This document shows, piece after piece, positions 5,032 through 11,639 of a stretch of DNA of 12,281 bases (position 1 is the stretch's first letter; every line of letters begins with the position of its first letter). A program made the translations under genes and the position numbers. Where the stretch lies: NCBI GenBank assembly GCA_002350105.1, contig DEDT01000007.1, positions 1 to 12,281 of the forward strand, read 5' to 3'. The DNA is from Selenomonadaceae bacterium UBA2897 (GTDB taxonomy: Bacteria; Bacillota; Negativicutes; Selenomonadales; Selenomonadaceae). A model generated the notes under the pieces. It searched no databases. It saw only the letters and a program-made list of their open reading frames with translations, and was not told the DNA's origin.

Positions 5032-6750
5032 ATGCAGTATTTCGACAACATAAAAGTCGTCGTGAAGCTGGTCATCATGGCGGTGGTCGCCGTTATCGGC
5101 ATGGCTGCCGTGGGACTGACTGGCTATAACGGAATCACGAGCTCCCAGGAGACGCTGGACAGGGTCTATGATGTGCAGGTCGAGGGCATGCGCGATATCG
5201 GCAATATCCGCTATGGCATGCGTTATGCGCAGGGCATGAGCGTCATCACGTTCACGACGACCGATGCCGCGCGCCAGGTCGCGCTCGACAAGAAAGCCAA
5301 GGATGGCGAGGCTGCATTCCAGGAGGGCTATGAGGGCCTGATGCAGATCGCTCAGGGCAGGCCGGAGTGGGAGAGCGAGATGCAGAACATCAAGCAGCAG
5401 TGGGATAACCTGCAGGGCGTCATGGATAAGACACGCCAGATGGCTACGGCAGGGCAGCGCGATGAGGCCAACGCCTACTATACGCAAAACGGCTCCAAGC
5501 CGGCGGAGGCCATCGGCAAATCCCTGCAAAAGCTCGAGGATGACCTGACGCAGGCCGCCGCGCAGCAGAAAGAGGAGATGAATGCCGAGGAGGGAGCCCG
5601 GGCTCGCTACATGGTGATCCAGCTGATCGTGATGTTCGCGGTGCTCCTCGCGATCTGCTGGCTGGTGTCACGATCGATCATGCATCCGCTGCAGGTCATC
5701 AATGCAGCGTGCAAACGCCTGGCTGGAGGGGATTTCCGCGCGCAGGAGCGCACGATGTTCCGCAAGGATGAATTCGGCGAGATGATCGATTCCTTTATGT
5801 CGATGCAGGAGAGTATCTCCAAGCTCATGCATCATACAAACGACTCGATCCAGCAGATCGCGTCGTCCTCGGAGGAGCTGACGGCCAGTGCCCAGCAGTC
5901 TGCGCAGGCATCGGATCAGGTGGCGCAGTCTGTGACGAATGCGGCGGGCATTACCATCGAGCAGAGCCACAGCGTCGATGCGATGGACGAATCCCTGCAG
6001 AGCCAGGTGCAGTCCATCGGCACGCTGGTGAATACGGCAAGCGACGTGCTGGCCCATGCTGAGATGGCCAATCAGGAAGCAGTAAATGGTGCGCAGAGCA
6101 TAGGTGCGGCGGTAGCGCAGATCCAGCGCGTAGCCGATATCGTCAATGCCTCGGCAGAGACCGTGAACAAGCTGGGTAAGCGCTCCGGCGAGATCGGTGA
6201 GATTGTTGGCACGATTTCCTCCATCGCGGAGCAGACGAACCTGCTGGCCCTTAACGCCTCGATCGAGGCGGCGCGGGCAGGCGAGGCAGGCCGTGGCTTC
6301 GCGGTTGTCGCCGACGAGATCCGTAAGCTGGCCGAGGAATCACGCAAAGCGGCGGCGAGCATCGCGAGCCTCATCGAGGGCATCCAGAAGGACACCACCG
6401 TGGCCGTGGACTCCATGCAGCAGGGAAATCAGGCCGTTGCTGATGGCACACAGGCCGTCAAGGGCCTGACCACAGCCTTCAGCAAGATCGAGGAAGGCGC
6501 GCAGGGCGTCACGGAGCGGGCACAGGCCATGTCGCAGGATCTGCAGGGCGTACGGCAGGAGACGGAAAACGTCAAGTCGCAGGCTGGCGAGATCAAGTCG
6601 GGTGGCGGCAAGGTCGCCGGCGAGATGGAGAGCGTTTCGGCAGCCTCCGAGGAGCAGTCTGCATCGGCCAGCGATATCGCATCGGCCAGCGAAGCGCTCG
6701 CGGAACTGGCGCAGAAGCTGCAGAACGAGTTGCAGAAATTCCAGTATTGA
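5032..6750 (+). CDS. Methyl-accepting chemotaxis protein (transmembrane receptor)
   Basis: A 572-residue receptor from ATG 5032, chosen because GGAGAGGGG ends seven bases before it; the frame is open 20 codons further upstream, without such a site. Transmembrane helix 1 spans about 8-30. An extracellular helical region of about 160 residues, of four-helix-bundle length, precedes transmembrane helix 2 at about 193-213. HAMP spans about 214-266 (MHPLQVINAACKRLAGGDF). A long cytoplasmic coiled coil carries the conserved hairpin tip at about 388-434 (IAEQTNLLALNASIEAARAGEAG), where CheA and CheW bind. Gln/Glu-rich methylation helices flank it. There is no C-terminal CheR/CheB tether pentapeptide; the protein ends NELQKFQY. 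The ligand cannot be told. A 14-base direct repeat (6661-6674, 6679-6692) encodes the repeated SASDIASASE near the end. A terminator follows, so the gene is probably transcribed alone. Confidence 0.95.
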   Translation: MQYFDNIKVVVKLVIMAVVAVIGMAAVGLTGYNGITSSQETLDRVYDVQVEGMRDIGNIRYGMRYAQGMSVITFTTTDAARQVALDKKAKDGEAAFQEGYEGLMQIAQGRPEWESEMQNIKQQWDNLQGVMDKTRQMATAGQRDEANAYYTQNGSKPAEAIGKSLQKLEDDLTQAAAQQKEEMNAEEGARARYMVIQLIVMFAVLLAICWLVSRSIMHPLQVINAACKRLAGGDFRAQERTMFRKDEFGEMIDSFMSMQESISKLMHHTNDSIQQIASSSEELTASAQQSAQASDQVAQSVTNAAGITIEQSHSVDAMDESLQSQVQSIGTLVNTASDVLAHAEMANQEAVNGAQSIGAAVAQIQRVADIVNASAETVNKLGKRSGEIGEIVGTISSIAEQTNLLALNASIEAARAGEAGRGFAVVADEIRKLAEESRKAAASIASLIEGIQKDTTVAVDSMQQGNQAVADGTQAVKGLTTAFSKIEEGAQGVTERAQAMSQDLQGVRQETENVKSQAGEIKSGGGKVAGEMESVSAASEEQSASASDIASASEALAELAQKLQNELQKFQY

Positions 6751-6766
6751 TATGGATACGTACAGG

Positions 6767-6802
6767 ACAGCGTCTGTGCCGATGGGTGCAGGCGCTGTTT
6801 TT
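6767..6802 (+). terminator. Terminator after the chemotaxis gene
   Basis: ACAGCGTC (6767-6774) pairs with GGCGCTGT (6791-6798), with one G-U, over a 16-base loop, and runs into TTTTT (6798-6802). It lies 16 bases past the stop at 6750. Confidence 0.75.
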
Positions 6803-6803
6803 A

Positions 6804-6812
6804 TGCTATAAT
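6804..6812 (+). promoter_or_regulatory. Extended -10 promoter for the Crp/Fnr-family gene
   Basis: TGCTATAAT (6804-6812) is a perfect extended -10 element. No good -35 lies 17 bases upstream, where the sequence is the terminator stem, as expected for extended -10 promoters. Transcription would start near 6819, about 29 bases before ATG 6848. Confidence 0.65.
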
Positions 6813-6847
6813 TGCAGTAGCAAACTTTCATCAAAGGGGGAAAAGAT

Positions 6848-7561
6848 ATGAGCGGACAGGCGAAGCAGCATCCTGCGGCCGGAGACATCCTGCCTCTGTT
6901 GCAAAAGAGCCTGCTGGGACAGGATATGACGGAGCAGGAATTGCAGGGGCTCATGGATGCCAGCAAGGTGCGTCTGCGTCACTATGAAAAGGGCGAGATG
7001 GTTTTTCAGGATGGGGAAAAACCACATTGCCTATATATATTGGTCAGGGGGACGGTGCATATCCTCAAGGACACGTTCTCCGGACGGCAGATTTTCCTCT
7101 CCGCCATCGATGAGCCGGGAGATCTTTTCGGTGAGGTCTACGAGGTGCTGCACCGGCCCTACGATATGTACGTGGAGGCCGCTTCGCCTGTGGAGCTCCT
7201 CGAGATGACGAGCGACCTCTTTACGTTATCGGGGGAGGAGGAGCCCTCGCGCGTGGCCGTGCTCGTGCAGCGCAACCTCATGCGCATCTTCGCGCGCAAG
7301 GCCTATTTCATGCATAATAAGCTCAAGGTATTGGGATCCGGCTCGCTGCGCGAGAAACTCGTGCGGCTCTTCTTCCAGCATCTGCAGTCGGATGGCACGG
7401 TGCAGCTGCAGGCCAGCCGCGAGTTTTTGGCGGCTTACTTAGCGGTGACGCGGCCCTCGCTCTCGCGCGAGATCAGTGCGATGCAGCGCGACGGCCTGAT
7501 CGCCGTGGACGGGCGGCACATCCGCGTCGTCGATCTGGATTCCTTTGAAGCCTATCTGTAA
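6848..7561 (+). CDS. Crp/Fnr-family transcription regulator
   Basis: A 237-residue cytoplasmic DNA-binding regulator. AAAGGGGG (6833-6840) lies seven bases before the ATG. Residues about 20-125 form the cyclic-nucleotide-binding-type beta barrel (KGEMVFQDGEKPHCLYILVRG at 48-68 and IDEPGDLFGE at 87-96). A long dimer helix covers about 130-160. A winged helix-turn-helix lies at about 190-225 (SREFLAAYLAVTRPSLSREI at 190-209). Only one cysteine (Cys61) is present, so it cannot carry the four-cysteine Fe-S cluster of Fnr. The Arg-Ser that grips cAMP in E. coli Crp, just after the GELAL-like loop, is not evident (VYEVLHRPYDMYVEA here), so the effector is unknown. The gene ends 13 bases before the SGNH hydrolase with no terminator between, so the two probably form an operon, perhaps with the regulator controlling itself or its neighbour. 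Confidence 0.92.
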   Translation: MSGQAKQHPAAGDILPLLQKSLLGQDMTEQELQGLMDASKVRLRHYEKGEMVFQDGEKPHCLYILVRGTVHILKDTFSGRQIFLSAIDEPGDLFGEVYEVLHRPYDMYVEAASPVELLEMTSDLFTLSGEEEPSRVAVLVQRNLMRIFARKAYFMHNKLKVLGSGSLREKLVRLFFQHLQSDGTVQLQASREFLAAYLAVTRPSLSREISAMQRDGLIAVDGRHIRVVDLDSFEAYL

Positions 7562-7574
7562 ACAAGTGACATAT

Positions 7575-8921
7575 ATGAAGCAAAAATACGCAAAGAGAAT
7601 TTTTTACGGGGGGCTGCTCCTGGCTATCGGAGTGGCCGTAACGGGCACGTTGGCCTGTGCGCACCATAGCGGGCAGCCGGGCGGCCAGGCCGCTATGGCA
7701 GAGCCAGCCCCCGGCACAGTTACGCGGCCGCTGGCCTTTTCACCGCTCCTGCATTGGCCGAAGAATCCCCAGGCCGTGGTCTATGAGATGGAGATTTTCC
7801 GTTATGCTCCGGCGCAGCTGCCGACGGATGCGGTTTCGCCGCAGGCCGTCTACCGCACCCGCGCCATATACCAGAACTATTTCAATCCGCCGCTGCAGGA
7901 TATCGCGCCGGATATGCTGGGGCGGGCACCTTTATACTGGCGCGTGCGCGCCCTCGGCTTTGACGGGCAGCCCGTCAGCGCCTTCAGCAAGCTGCAGATA
8001 CTCTACACGAGCAAGGCGGAGCCCGACATGGAGGCCCCCGTGCCGCTCGCGCATTACGGCGGCAAGCGCGGCGAGACGCTGCTCTATCCGGTCTACAGCT
8101 GGGCAGGGCAGCATGATGCGGCCGGCTACGAGGTCTGCATCTATCGGGATAATCCGGAGGAAAAGCCACAGGCCCAGCCGGTGGAGCGCCTGACGACGGA
8201 GAATCTGGAGATCTACGATGAACAGCCGCGCATCGGCACGTACTATTGGCGCGTGCGGGCTTTAGACAGTGCGCAGCAGCCGCTGGGATTCTGGTCGGCG
8301 GTGGAGACCATCCGCACGGTGCCCGAGGATCATTGGCAGGTGGCGGTGCTCGGCGACAGCATCAGTCACGGCGGTGGCCACTATTCCTACAATCCGGCAG
8401 ACTTCGAATTCAGCTGGCTGCATTATTTGGACTTTGATGCGCTGAACCTTTCCTGCAGCGGCGACACATCGGCGGCGACGCTCGCGCGCTTCGACCAGGA
8501 TGTGCTGCCCTTCCAGCCCCGGTATCTGCTGGTTTTCACGGGCACGAACAGCCTGCGCGGCGGCGCGGAGCCGGAGGAGGTCATCAACGACCTGCAGGCC
8601 ATTCGCGAGAAGGCACTCGCGCATGGCATCAAGCCCATCCTCATGACGCTGCCGCCCATCAATCCGGCAGCCATTCACCACGTCTTCGACGAGCCGACGG
8701 TCGATGACTGGCAGGAGCGTTTCCGGGTGGTGAACCGCTACATCCGCACGCAGGTGCACATCGATATCGCGCATCTCTTCCCGACGAAGAACGGCGTGCT
8801 GGCGCCGGAGATGGCGCTCGATGGCCTGCATGAAGATATCGCGGGCAAGCGTATGATCGGCGAGGCCGTGAACCGGGCCTGGCCGCGCGTCAGGCGCGAG
8901 GCCGATGCCGAGACGCCGTGA
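7575..8921 (+). CDS. Exported SGNH/GDSL-family hydrolase with two N-terminal fibronectin-III-like domains
   Basis: From ATG 7575 the protein has 448 residues; a TTG at 7545 in the same frame would overlap the upstream gene and is less likely, though neither start has a strong Shine-Dalgarno site. Residues 1-31 form a signal peptide (KRIF, then a hydrophobic stretch). Cys28 in TGTLAC could be a lipoprotein site, but the -3 residue is atypical; cleavage after ACA is the alternative. Two repeats at about 55-145 and 165-248 each end in YWRVRAL and look like fibronectin-III-type beta domains. The catalytic domain shows the SGNH blocks: GDS with Ser262, Gly296 (CSGD), GTN with Asn325, and D416-G-L-H419. 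Such enzymes are esterases, often deacetylating cell-envelope or plant polysaccharides; the substrate here is unknown. It is probably co-transcribed with the Crp/Fnr-family gene and ends at the bidirectional terminator. Confidence 0.9.
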   Translation: MKQKYAKRIFYGGLLLAIGVAVTGTLACAHHSGQPGGQAAMAEPAPGTVTRPLAFSPLLHWPKNPQAVVYEMEIFRYAPAQLPTDAVSPQAVYRTRAIYQNYFNPPLQDIAPDMLGRAPLYWRVRALGFDGQPVSAFSKLQILYTSKAEPDMEAPVPLAHYGGKRGETLLYPVYSWAGQHDAAGYEVCIYRDNPEEKPQAQPVERLTTENLEIYDEQPRIGTYYWRVRALDSAQQPLGFWSAVETIRTVPEDHWQVAVLGDSISHGGGHYSYNPADFEFSWLHYLDFDALNLSCSGDTSAATLARFDQDVLPFQPRYLLVFTGTNSLRGGAEPEEVINDLQAIREKALAHGIKPILMTLPPINPAAIHHVFDEPTVDDWQERFRVVNRYIRTQVHIDIAHLFPTKNGVLAPEMALDGLHEDIAGKRMIGEAVNRAWPRVRREADAETP

Positions 8922-8981
8922 AGGTCGGAATCGTGCACTGGCAGCTGGATCCGCATCGCTGAATAGCAATCATGGCATACG

Positions 8982-9019
8982 AAAAACCAGCCCGGGCGAT
9001 GGCCTGCAGGCTGGTTTTT
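8982..9019. terminator. Bidirectional intrinsic terminator between convergent genes
   Basis: AAAAACCAGCC (8982-8992) and GGCTGGTTTTT (9009-9019) are perfect reverse complements, with an A-run on one side and a T-run on the other. It therefore works for both the plus-strand hydrolase gene and the minus-strand rubrerythrin gene. A smaller 6-bp hairpin (9025-9039) lies between it and the rubrerythrin stop. Confidence 0.9.
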
Positions 9020-9055
9020 GTATCGCTGACAGCGTCAGCAAGGCGTTGCAGTCTT

Positions 9056-9592
9056 TTATTTGTAGTTTTTCGGCATGATCTGGAAGAAGGACTGCGGATG
9101 CGCGCAGACCGGGCAGACCTGCGGCGCCGTCGGGCTCTCGCAGACATAGCCGCAGTTCAGGCACTGCCAGATGACCTTTTCGTCCTTCTTGAAGACTTTG
9201 TCCTTCTCGACGTTGGTGAGCAGCAGCTGATAGCGCTCCTCATGCTCTTTCTCGATCTTGCCGACGGCCTCGAAGAGGGCGGCGATCTTCGTGAAGCCTT
9301 CCTCGCGGGCGGTCTTGGCGAAGCCGGGGTACATGCTCGTCCACTCTTCATGTTCGCCGGCGGCGGCATCCTTCAGGTTCGCGGCCGTCTCGCCAACGCC
9401 CTGTACGAGCTTGAACCAGATCTTGGCATGCTCCTTCTCGTTATCCGCTGTCTCCTGGAAGATATTGCTGATCTGTACGAAACCGTCTTTCTTCGCCTTG
9501 GACGCATAGTACGTATACTTATTGCGTGCTTGCGATTCACCGGCAAAAGCGGCCCAAAGATTCTTCTCGGTCTGGGATCCTTTTAATTCCAT
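9056..9592 (-). CDS. rbr: Rubrerythrin
   Basis: 178 residues, the usual length for a rubrerythrin. The N-terminal ferritin-like four-helix domain (about 1-135) has di-iron ligand motifs: Glu19 (AGES), Glu52 and His55 (NEKEHAK), Glu80 and Glu83 (AAGEHEEW), Glu114 and His117 (IEKEHEE). The C-terminal rubredoxin domain has CLNC at 144-147 and CPVC at 160-163 for one iron. The enzyme reduces hydrogen peroxide in the cytoplasm of anaerobes with electrons from rubredoxin or NADH-linked partners. AAAGGAG lies about nine bases before ATG 9592. The gene is convergent with the hydrolase gene and divergent from the zinc-ribbon cluster. Rubrerythrin genes are often PerR-controlled; a short palindrome upstream (9674-9686) is a candidate site but does not clearly match the PerR consensus. 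Confidence 0.97.
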   Translation of the reverse strand: MELKGSQTEKNLWAAFAGESQARNKYTYYASKAKKDGFVQISNIFQETADNEKEHAKIWFKLVQGVGETAANLKDAAAGEHEEWTSMYPGFAKTAREEGFTKIAALFEAVGKIEKEHEERYQLLLTNVEKDKVFKKDEKVIWQCLNCGYVCESPTAPQVCPVCAHPQSFFQIMPKNYK

Positions 9593-9649
9593 CTTTTAAC
9601 ACTCCTTTTTCAACACCACTCCATCCGACGCCTGTATAATTCGCGGTTC

Positions 9650-9686
9650 GGGGAAGAGAATCCTTCCCCTGGGGATAAATTTTATC
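9650..9686. promoter_or_regulatory. Inverted repeat and palindrome upstream of rubrerythrin
   Basis: GGGGAAG (9650-9656) and CTTCCCC (9663-9669) form a 7-bp hairpin; GATAAA-T-TTTATC (9674-9686) is a perfect odd palindrome right after it. Both lie 58-94 bases upstream of the rubrerythrin start and are divergent from the promoter at 9743. The palindrome has the size of a half Fur/PerR-type operator, but the match is only suggestive. The rest of 9593-9843 holds the divergent promoter and no gene. Confidence 0.4.
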
Positions 9687-9742
9687 TGCCCGGCAGCAGT
9701 TTCTTATTAAGCTAATTTCTTTTAGAGTTTCTGTTTATATAG

Positions 9743-9771
9743 GAGACAATTGTCCCTTATTGTGTTATAAT
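9743..9771 (+). promoter_or_regulatory. Promoter of the zinc-ribbon cluster with overlapping palindrome
   Basis: GAGACA (9743-9748, four of six consensus bases), a 17-base spacer and TATAAT (9766-9771) with an extended TG at 9763-9764. The palindrome GACAATTGTC (9745-9754) covers the -35, a usual place for a repressor site. Transcription would start near 9778, leaving a leader of about 65 bases before ATG 9844. Confidence 0.6.
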
Positions 9772-9843
9772 GAAACATGGTCTATAGTGTGTTACGTATG
9801 AGAAAAGGCTTTCATTCATATACCTATCATGGGAGGCATAATC

Positions 9844-10308
9844 ATGGAAATTGTCATCTGGTTGGGGTTTTGTGCTGCGGTCGGATATTACGCGAATTCC
9901 AAAGGACGCAGTGCCATTTTATGGGGATTGCTGGCGTTTGTCATCAGTCCGCTTTTGGCAGGTCTCGCTTTGGCACTGATGAAGGATAAGGATACCCAGC
10001 AGGATATTTCCCAGCTGCGTATGAATCAGCAGATGATGCACGATCGCATCTCCAGCAACGAAAAAATGAACGAAGCGCGTTTCTCGCAGGTGAATGCCCA
10101 GCTGGCCCAACAGCAGCAAAACGCTCAACTGGCACAGCAGCAGAATGCGCGTCTGGCGCAGCAGCAACAGCAACTGGCTCAGCAACAGCTGCCGCAGCAG
10201 TCCGGCACGGCAGCCGCGCAGCCGGTTTTCTGCGGCAATTGCGGTGCGCAGCTGGAGCCGGGGGCAACGTTCTGTGCTGAGTGCGGTGCCCGCGTAGAGG
10301 GGAGATGA
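9844..10308 (+). CDS. Small membrane protein with Gln-rich coiled coil and C-terminal zinc ribbon
   Basis: 154 residues from ATG 9844; GGGAGG lies seven bases before it, so this start is preferred to the in-frame ATG 9829, which precedes the Shine-Dalgarno site. Residues about 2-18 and 24-46 are hydrophobic and form one or two membrane segments of a type common in small bacterial proteins (a YANSKGRSAILWGLL-like turn followed by SPLLAG). Residues 50-120 are a polar, Gln-rich coiled coil built from near-repeats of AQLAQQQ. Residues 130-147 are a canonical zinc ribbon: Cys130-x2-Cys133 and Cys144-x2-Cys147. It is probably anchored at the membrane with the ribbon in the cytoplasm. It is first in a four-gene cluster, four bases ahead of the next gene. 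Role unknown; zinc ribbons of this kind usually mediate protein or nucleic-acid contacts. Confidence 0.85.
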   Translation: MEIVIWLGFCAAVGYYANSKGRSAILWGLLAFVISPLLAGLALALMKDKDTQQDISQLRMNQQMMHDRISSNEKMNEARFSQVNAQLAQQQQNAQLAQQQNARLAQQQQQLAQQQLPQQSGTAAAQPVFCGNCGAQLEPGATFCAECGARVEGR

Positions 10309-10312
10309 CCAG

Positions 10313-10846
10313 ATGAGTACCGTGGAGACTGTGGAGGAGGATATCCAGCGACCTGGTTTGCGACGTCGTCTGGCTGCGCGGCTGGCTGGCTGCCATGTGA
10401 CGCTGCAGGGTGAGATGATCCTTTCGCATCAGGGCATGCAGGGCGTGTCAGATGAAGACATCGAAGATACGGGCCTCAAGGCGGTGGCGCAGCGCTATAT
10501 TGATGCTATGTCGGGCATGCAGGGCGAGTGGCGCATGGGGATATGCGATGCTACGTTGAAGGTGTCCCTCTATCAGCAGACGATGCCGGTGCCCGACGTG
10601 TATGCGTGGCTGCAGGACTTCCTGGAGGCAGTCGCAGGCAAGGTATATGACCAGGAGGACAGCGACCTGCGCTTGCGGCTGGACGTCGTTGGTACCTACG
10701 AGCGCTGGGATAAAAAGGAAGATTTCCGCTTCCTGAACAAGGAAGCAACGGTCTCGTATAAAGTGACCAGGAAAAAAAAGGTATTTTGCCCGCTGCACAA
10801 GCTGCGCGGCTGGCTTAGCCGGAAACTTGTCGGCAAGAAAGGGTAA
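10313..10846 (+). CDS. Hypothetical cytoplasmic protein, second gene of the zinc-ribbon cluster
   Basis: 177 residues, no recognised family. The start at ATG 10313 is four bases after the previous stop, with GAGGGGAG at the end of the upstream gene serving as ribosome-binding site. There is no signal peptide or membrane helix. The N-terminus is Arg-rich (about 13-26), the middle mixed alpha/beta, and the last 35 residues strongly basic (KVTRKKKVF, then SRKLVGKKG), which could bind nucleic acid or anionic lipid. Unlike its neighbours it has no zinc ribbon; its three cysteines are isolated. The tight spacing on both sides (the next ATG is four bases past its stop) implies co-expression and a shared role with the flanking zinc-ribbon proteins. 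Confidence 0.8.
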   Translation: MSTVETVEEDIQRPGLRRRLAARLAGCHVTLQGEMILSHQGMQGVSDEDIEDTGLKAVAQRYIDAMSGMQGEWRMGICDATLKVSLYQQTMPVPDVYAWLQDFLEAVAGKVYDQEDSDLRLRLDVVGTYERWDKKEDFRFLNKEATVSYKVTRKKKVFCPLHKLRGWLSRKLVGKKG

Positions 10847-10850
10847 CGGT

Positions 10851-11603
10851 ATGCAGGATATGGTACAGCAAGATGGCAATATGCTGGTTTATTTATTGCG
10901 GCAAATCCTGCAGGGACAGCACGATTTGCTGGGGCGACAGGACGAACTGGCGGCACGGCTGGACGCAGCGGTGCCGCCTGCTTTCCTGCAGGATTATGCG
11001 CCCTTACGCGCGGCGCTCATAGAACAGCGCTTAGGTGGCCTGTTTCTGCAGGCCGACCAGCAGGGTGCGGCAGAAAAAGCTTCCGTGCAGCGTCAGGCGC
11101 TGCAGGTTTTGTTGTCAGCAAATATGAGCGCGCAGCAGGCAAATTTTGTCATCGATACGGTAGTGGCGGCTTTGGGATGGTATGATGAACAAGTTCCGCA
11201 GCCTGTGTCGCCTCTGCCGCAGCGGCCTGTATCGCGGCATGTTGTGGAGCCGTATCCCGTACAGCCGTCCGACATGTCTGTAGCAACGGCATCGCAGTCG
11301 ATACCCCCCAATATGCAGATGATGCCTGAGACTTCGTCGGTTTGGTGTTGTCGCTGCGGGCAGGCCGAGAACCATGGCCGCTTTTGCATACGCTGCGGTA
11401 CGAGCCGTGAGCAGGGCGAGGTAGACGATGCGGCCTTTTGGGATTGCATTTGCGGCCAGCAGGGGAACCATGCGAATTTCTGCATCAGCTGCGGCCGTTC
11501 GCGCGCGCAAGGCGAAGTCTACTATTGGCGCTGTGCCTGCGGCCAGCACAATAAGGGTAATTTTTGTACGGTTTGCGGCATGCCGCGTCCGGCAAACGCA
11601 TAA
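10851..11603 (+). CDS. Protein with three tandem C-x-C/C-x2-C zinc ribbons
   Basis: 250 residues from ATG 10851 (AAAGGG eight or so bases before); an in-frame ATG at 10827 would overlap the upstream gene and is less likely. Residues 1-110 are predicted helical and Gln/Leu-rich (LLRQILQGQHDLLGRQDELAA), probably a coiled coil. Residues 112-160 are a Pro/Gln-rich linker. Three repeats follow: Trp165, Cys167, Cys169, Cys179, Cys182; Trp197, Cys199, Cys201, Cys211, Cys214; Trp226, Cys228, Cys230, Cys239, Cys242. Each reads W-x-C-x-C-G-Q, a short turn containing Asn, then F-C-x2-C-G; the first two are joined by similar REQGE/RAQGE linkers. The general plan recalls RanBP2-type and double zinc ribbons, but the first knuckle is C-x-C. 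There is no membrane segment. Function unknown; likely an interaction hub within the cluster. Confidence 0.85.
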   Translation: MQDMVQQDGNMLVYLLRQILQGQHDLLGRQDELAARLDAAVPPAFLQDYAPLRAALIEQRLGGLFLQADQQGAAEKASVQRQALQVLLSANMSAQQANFVIDTVVAALGWYDEQVPQPVSPLPQRPVSRHVVEPYPVQPSDMSVATASQSIPPNMQMMPETSSVWCCRCGQAENHGRFCIRCGTSREQGEVDDAAFWDCICGQQGNHANFCISCGRSRAQGEVYYWRCACGQHNKGNFCTVCGMPRPANA

Positions 11604-11639
11604 AGGTATTACGGTTGCATATAATCAGGAGGCTACGAT

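Noticed and set aside
4996..5529. Minus-strand frames under the chemotaxis gene (also 5668-6057, 6072-6416, 6340-6966)
   Set aside because: Antisense shadows of a clear, full-length receptor gene; Arg/His/Leu-rich composition typical of reversed high-G+C coding DNA.
8262..8969. 235-codon minus-strand frame opposite the SGNH hydrolase
   Set aside because: Lies antisense to conserved catalytic blocks, spans the gene's end, and has shadow-like composition.
8972..9586. 204-codon plus-strand frame opposite rubrerythrin
   Set aside because: Antisense to an unmistakable rubrerythrin and starts inside the bidirectional terminator region.
11620..11625. TATAAT just before the last gene, as an internal promoter
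   Set aside because: Only 14 bases before the ATG, next to the Shine-Dalgarno site, and no -35 at the right distance; probably chance.
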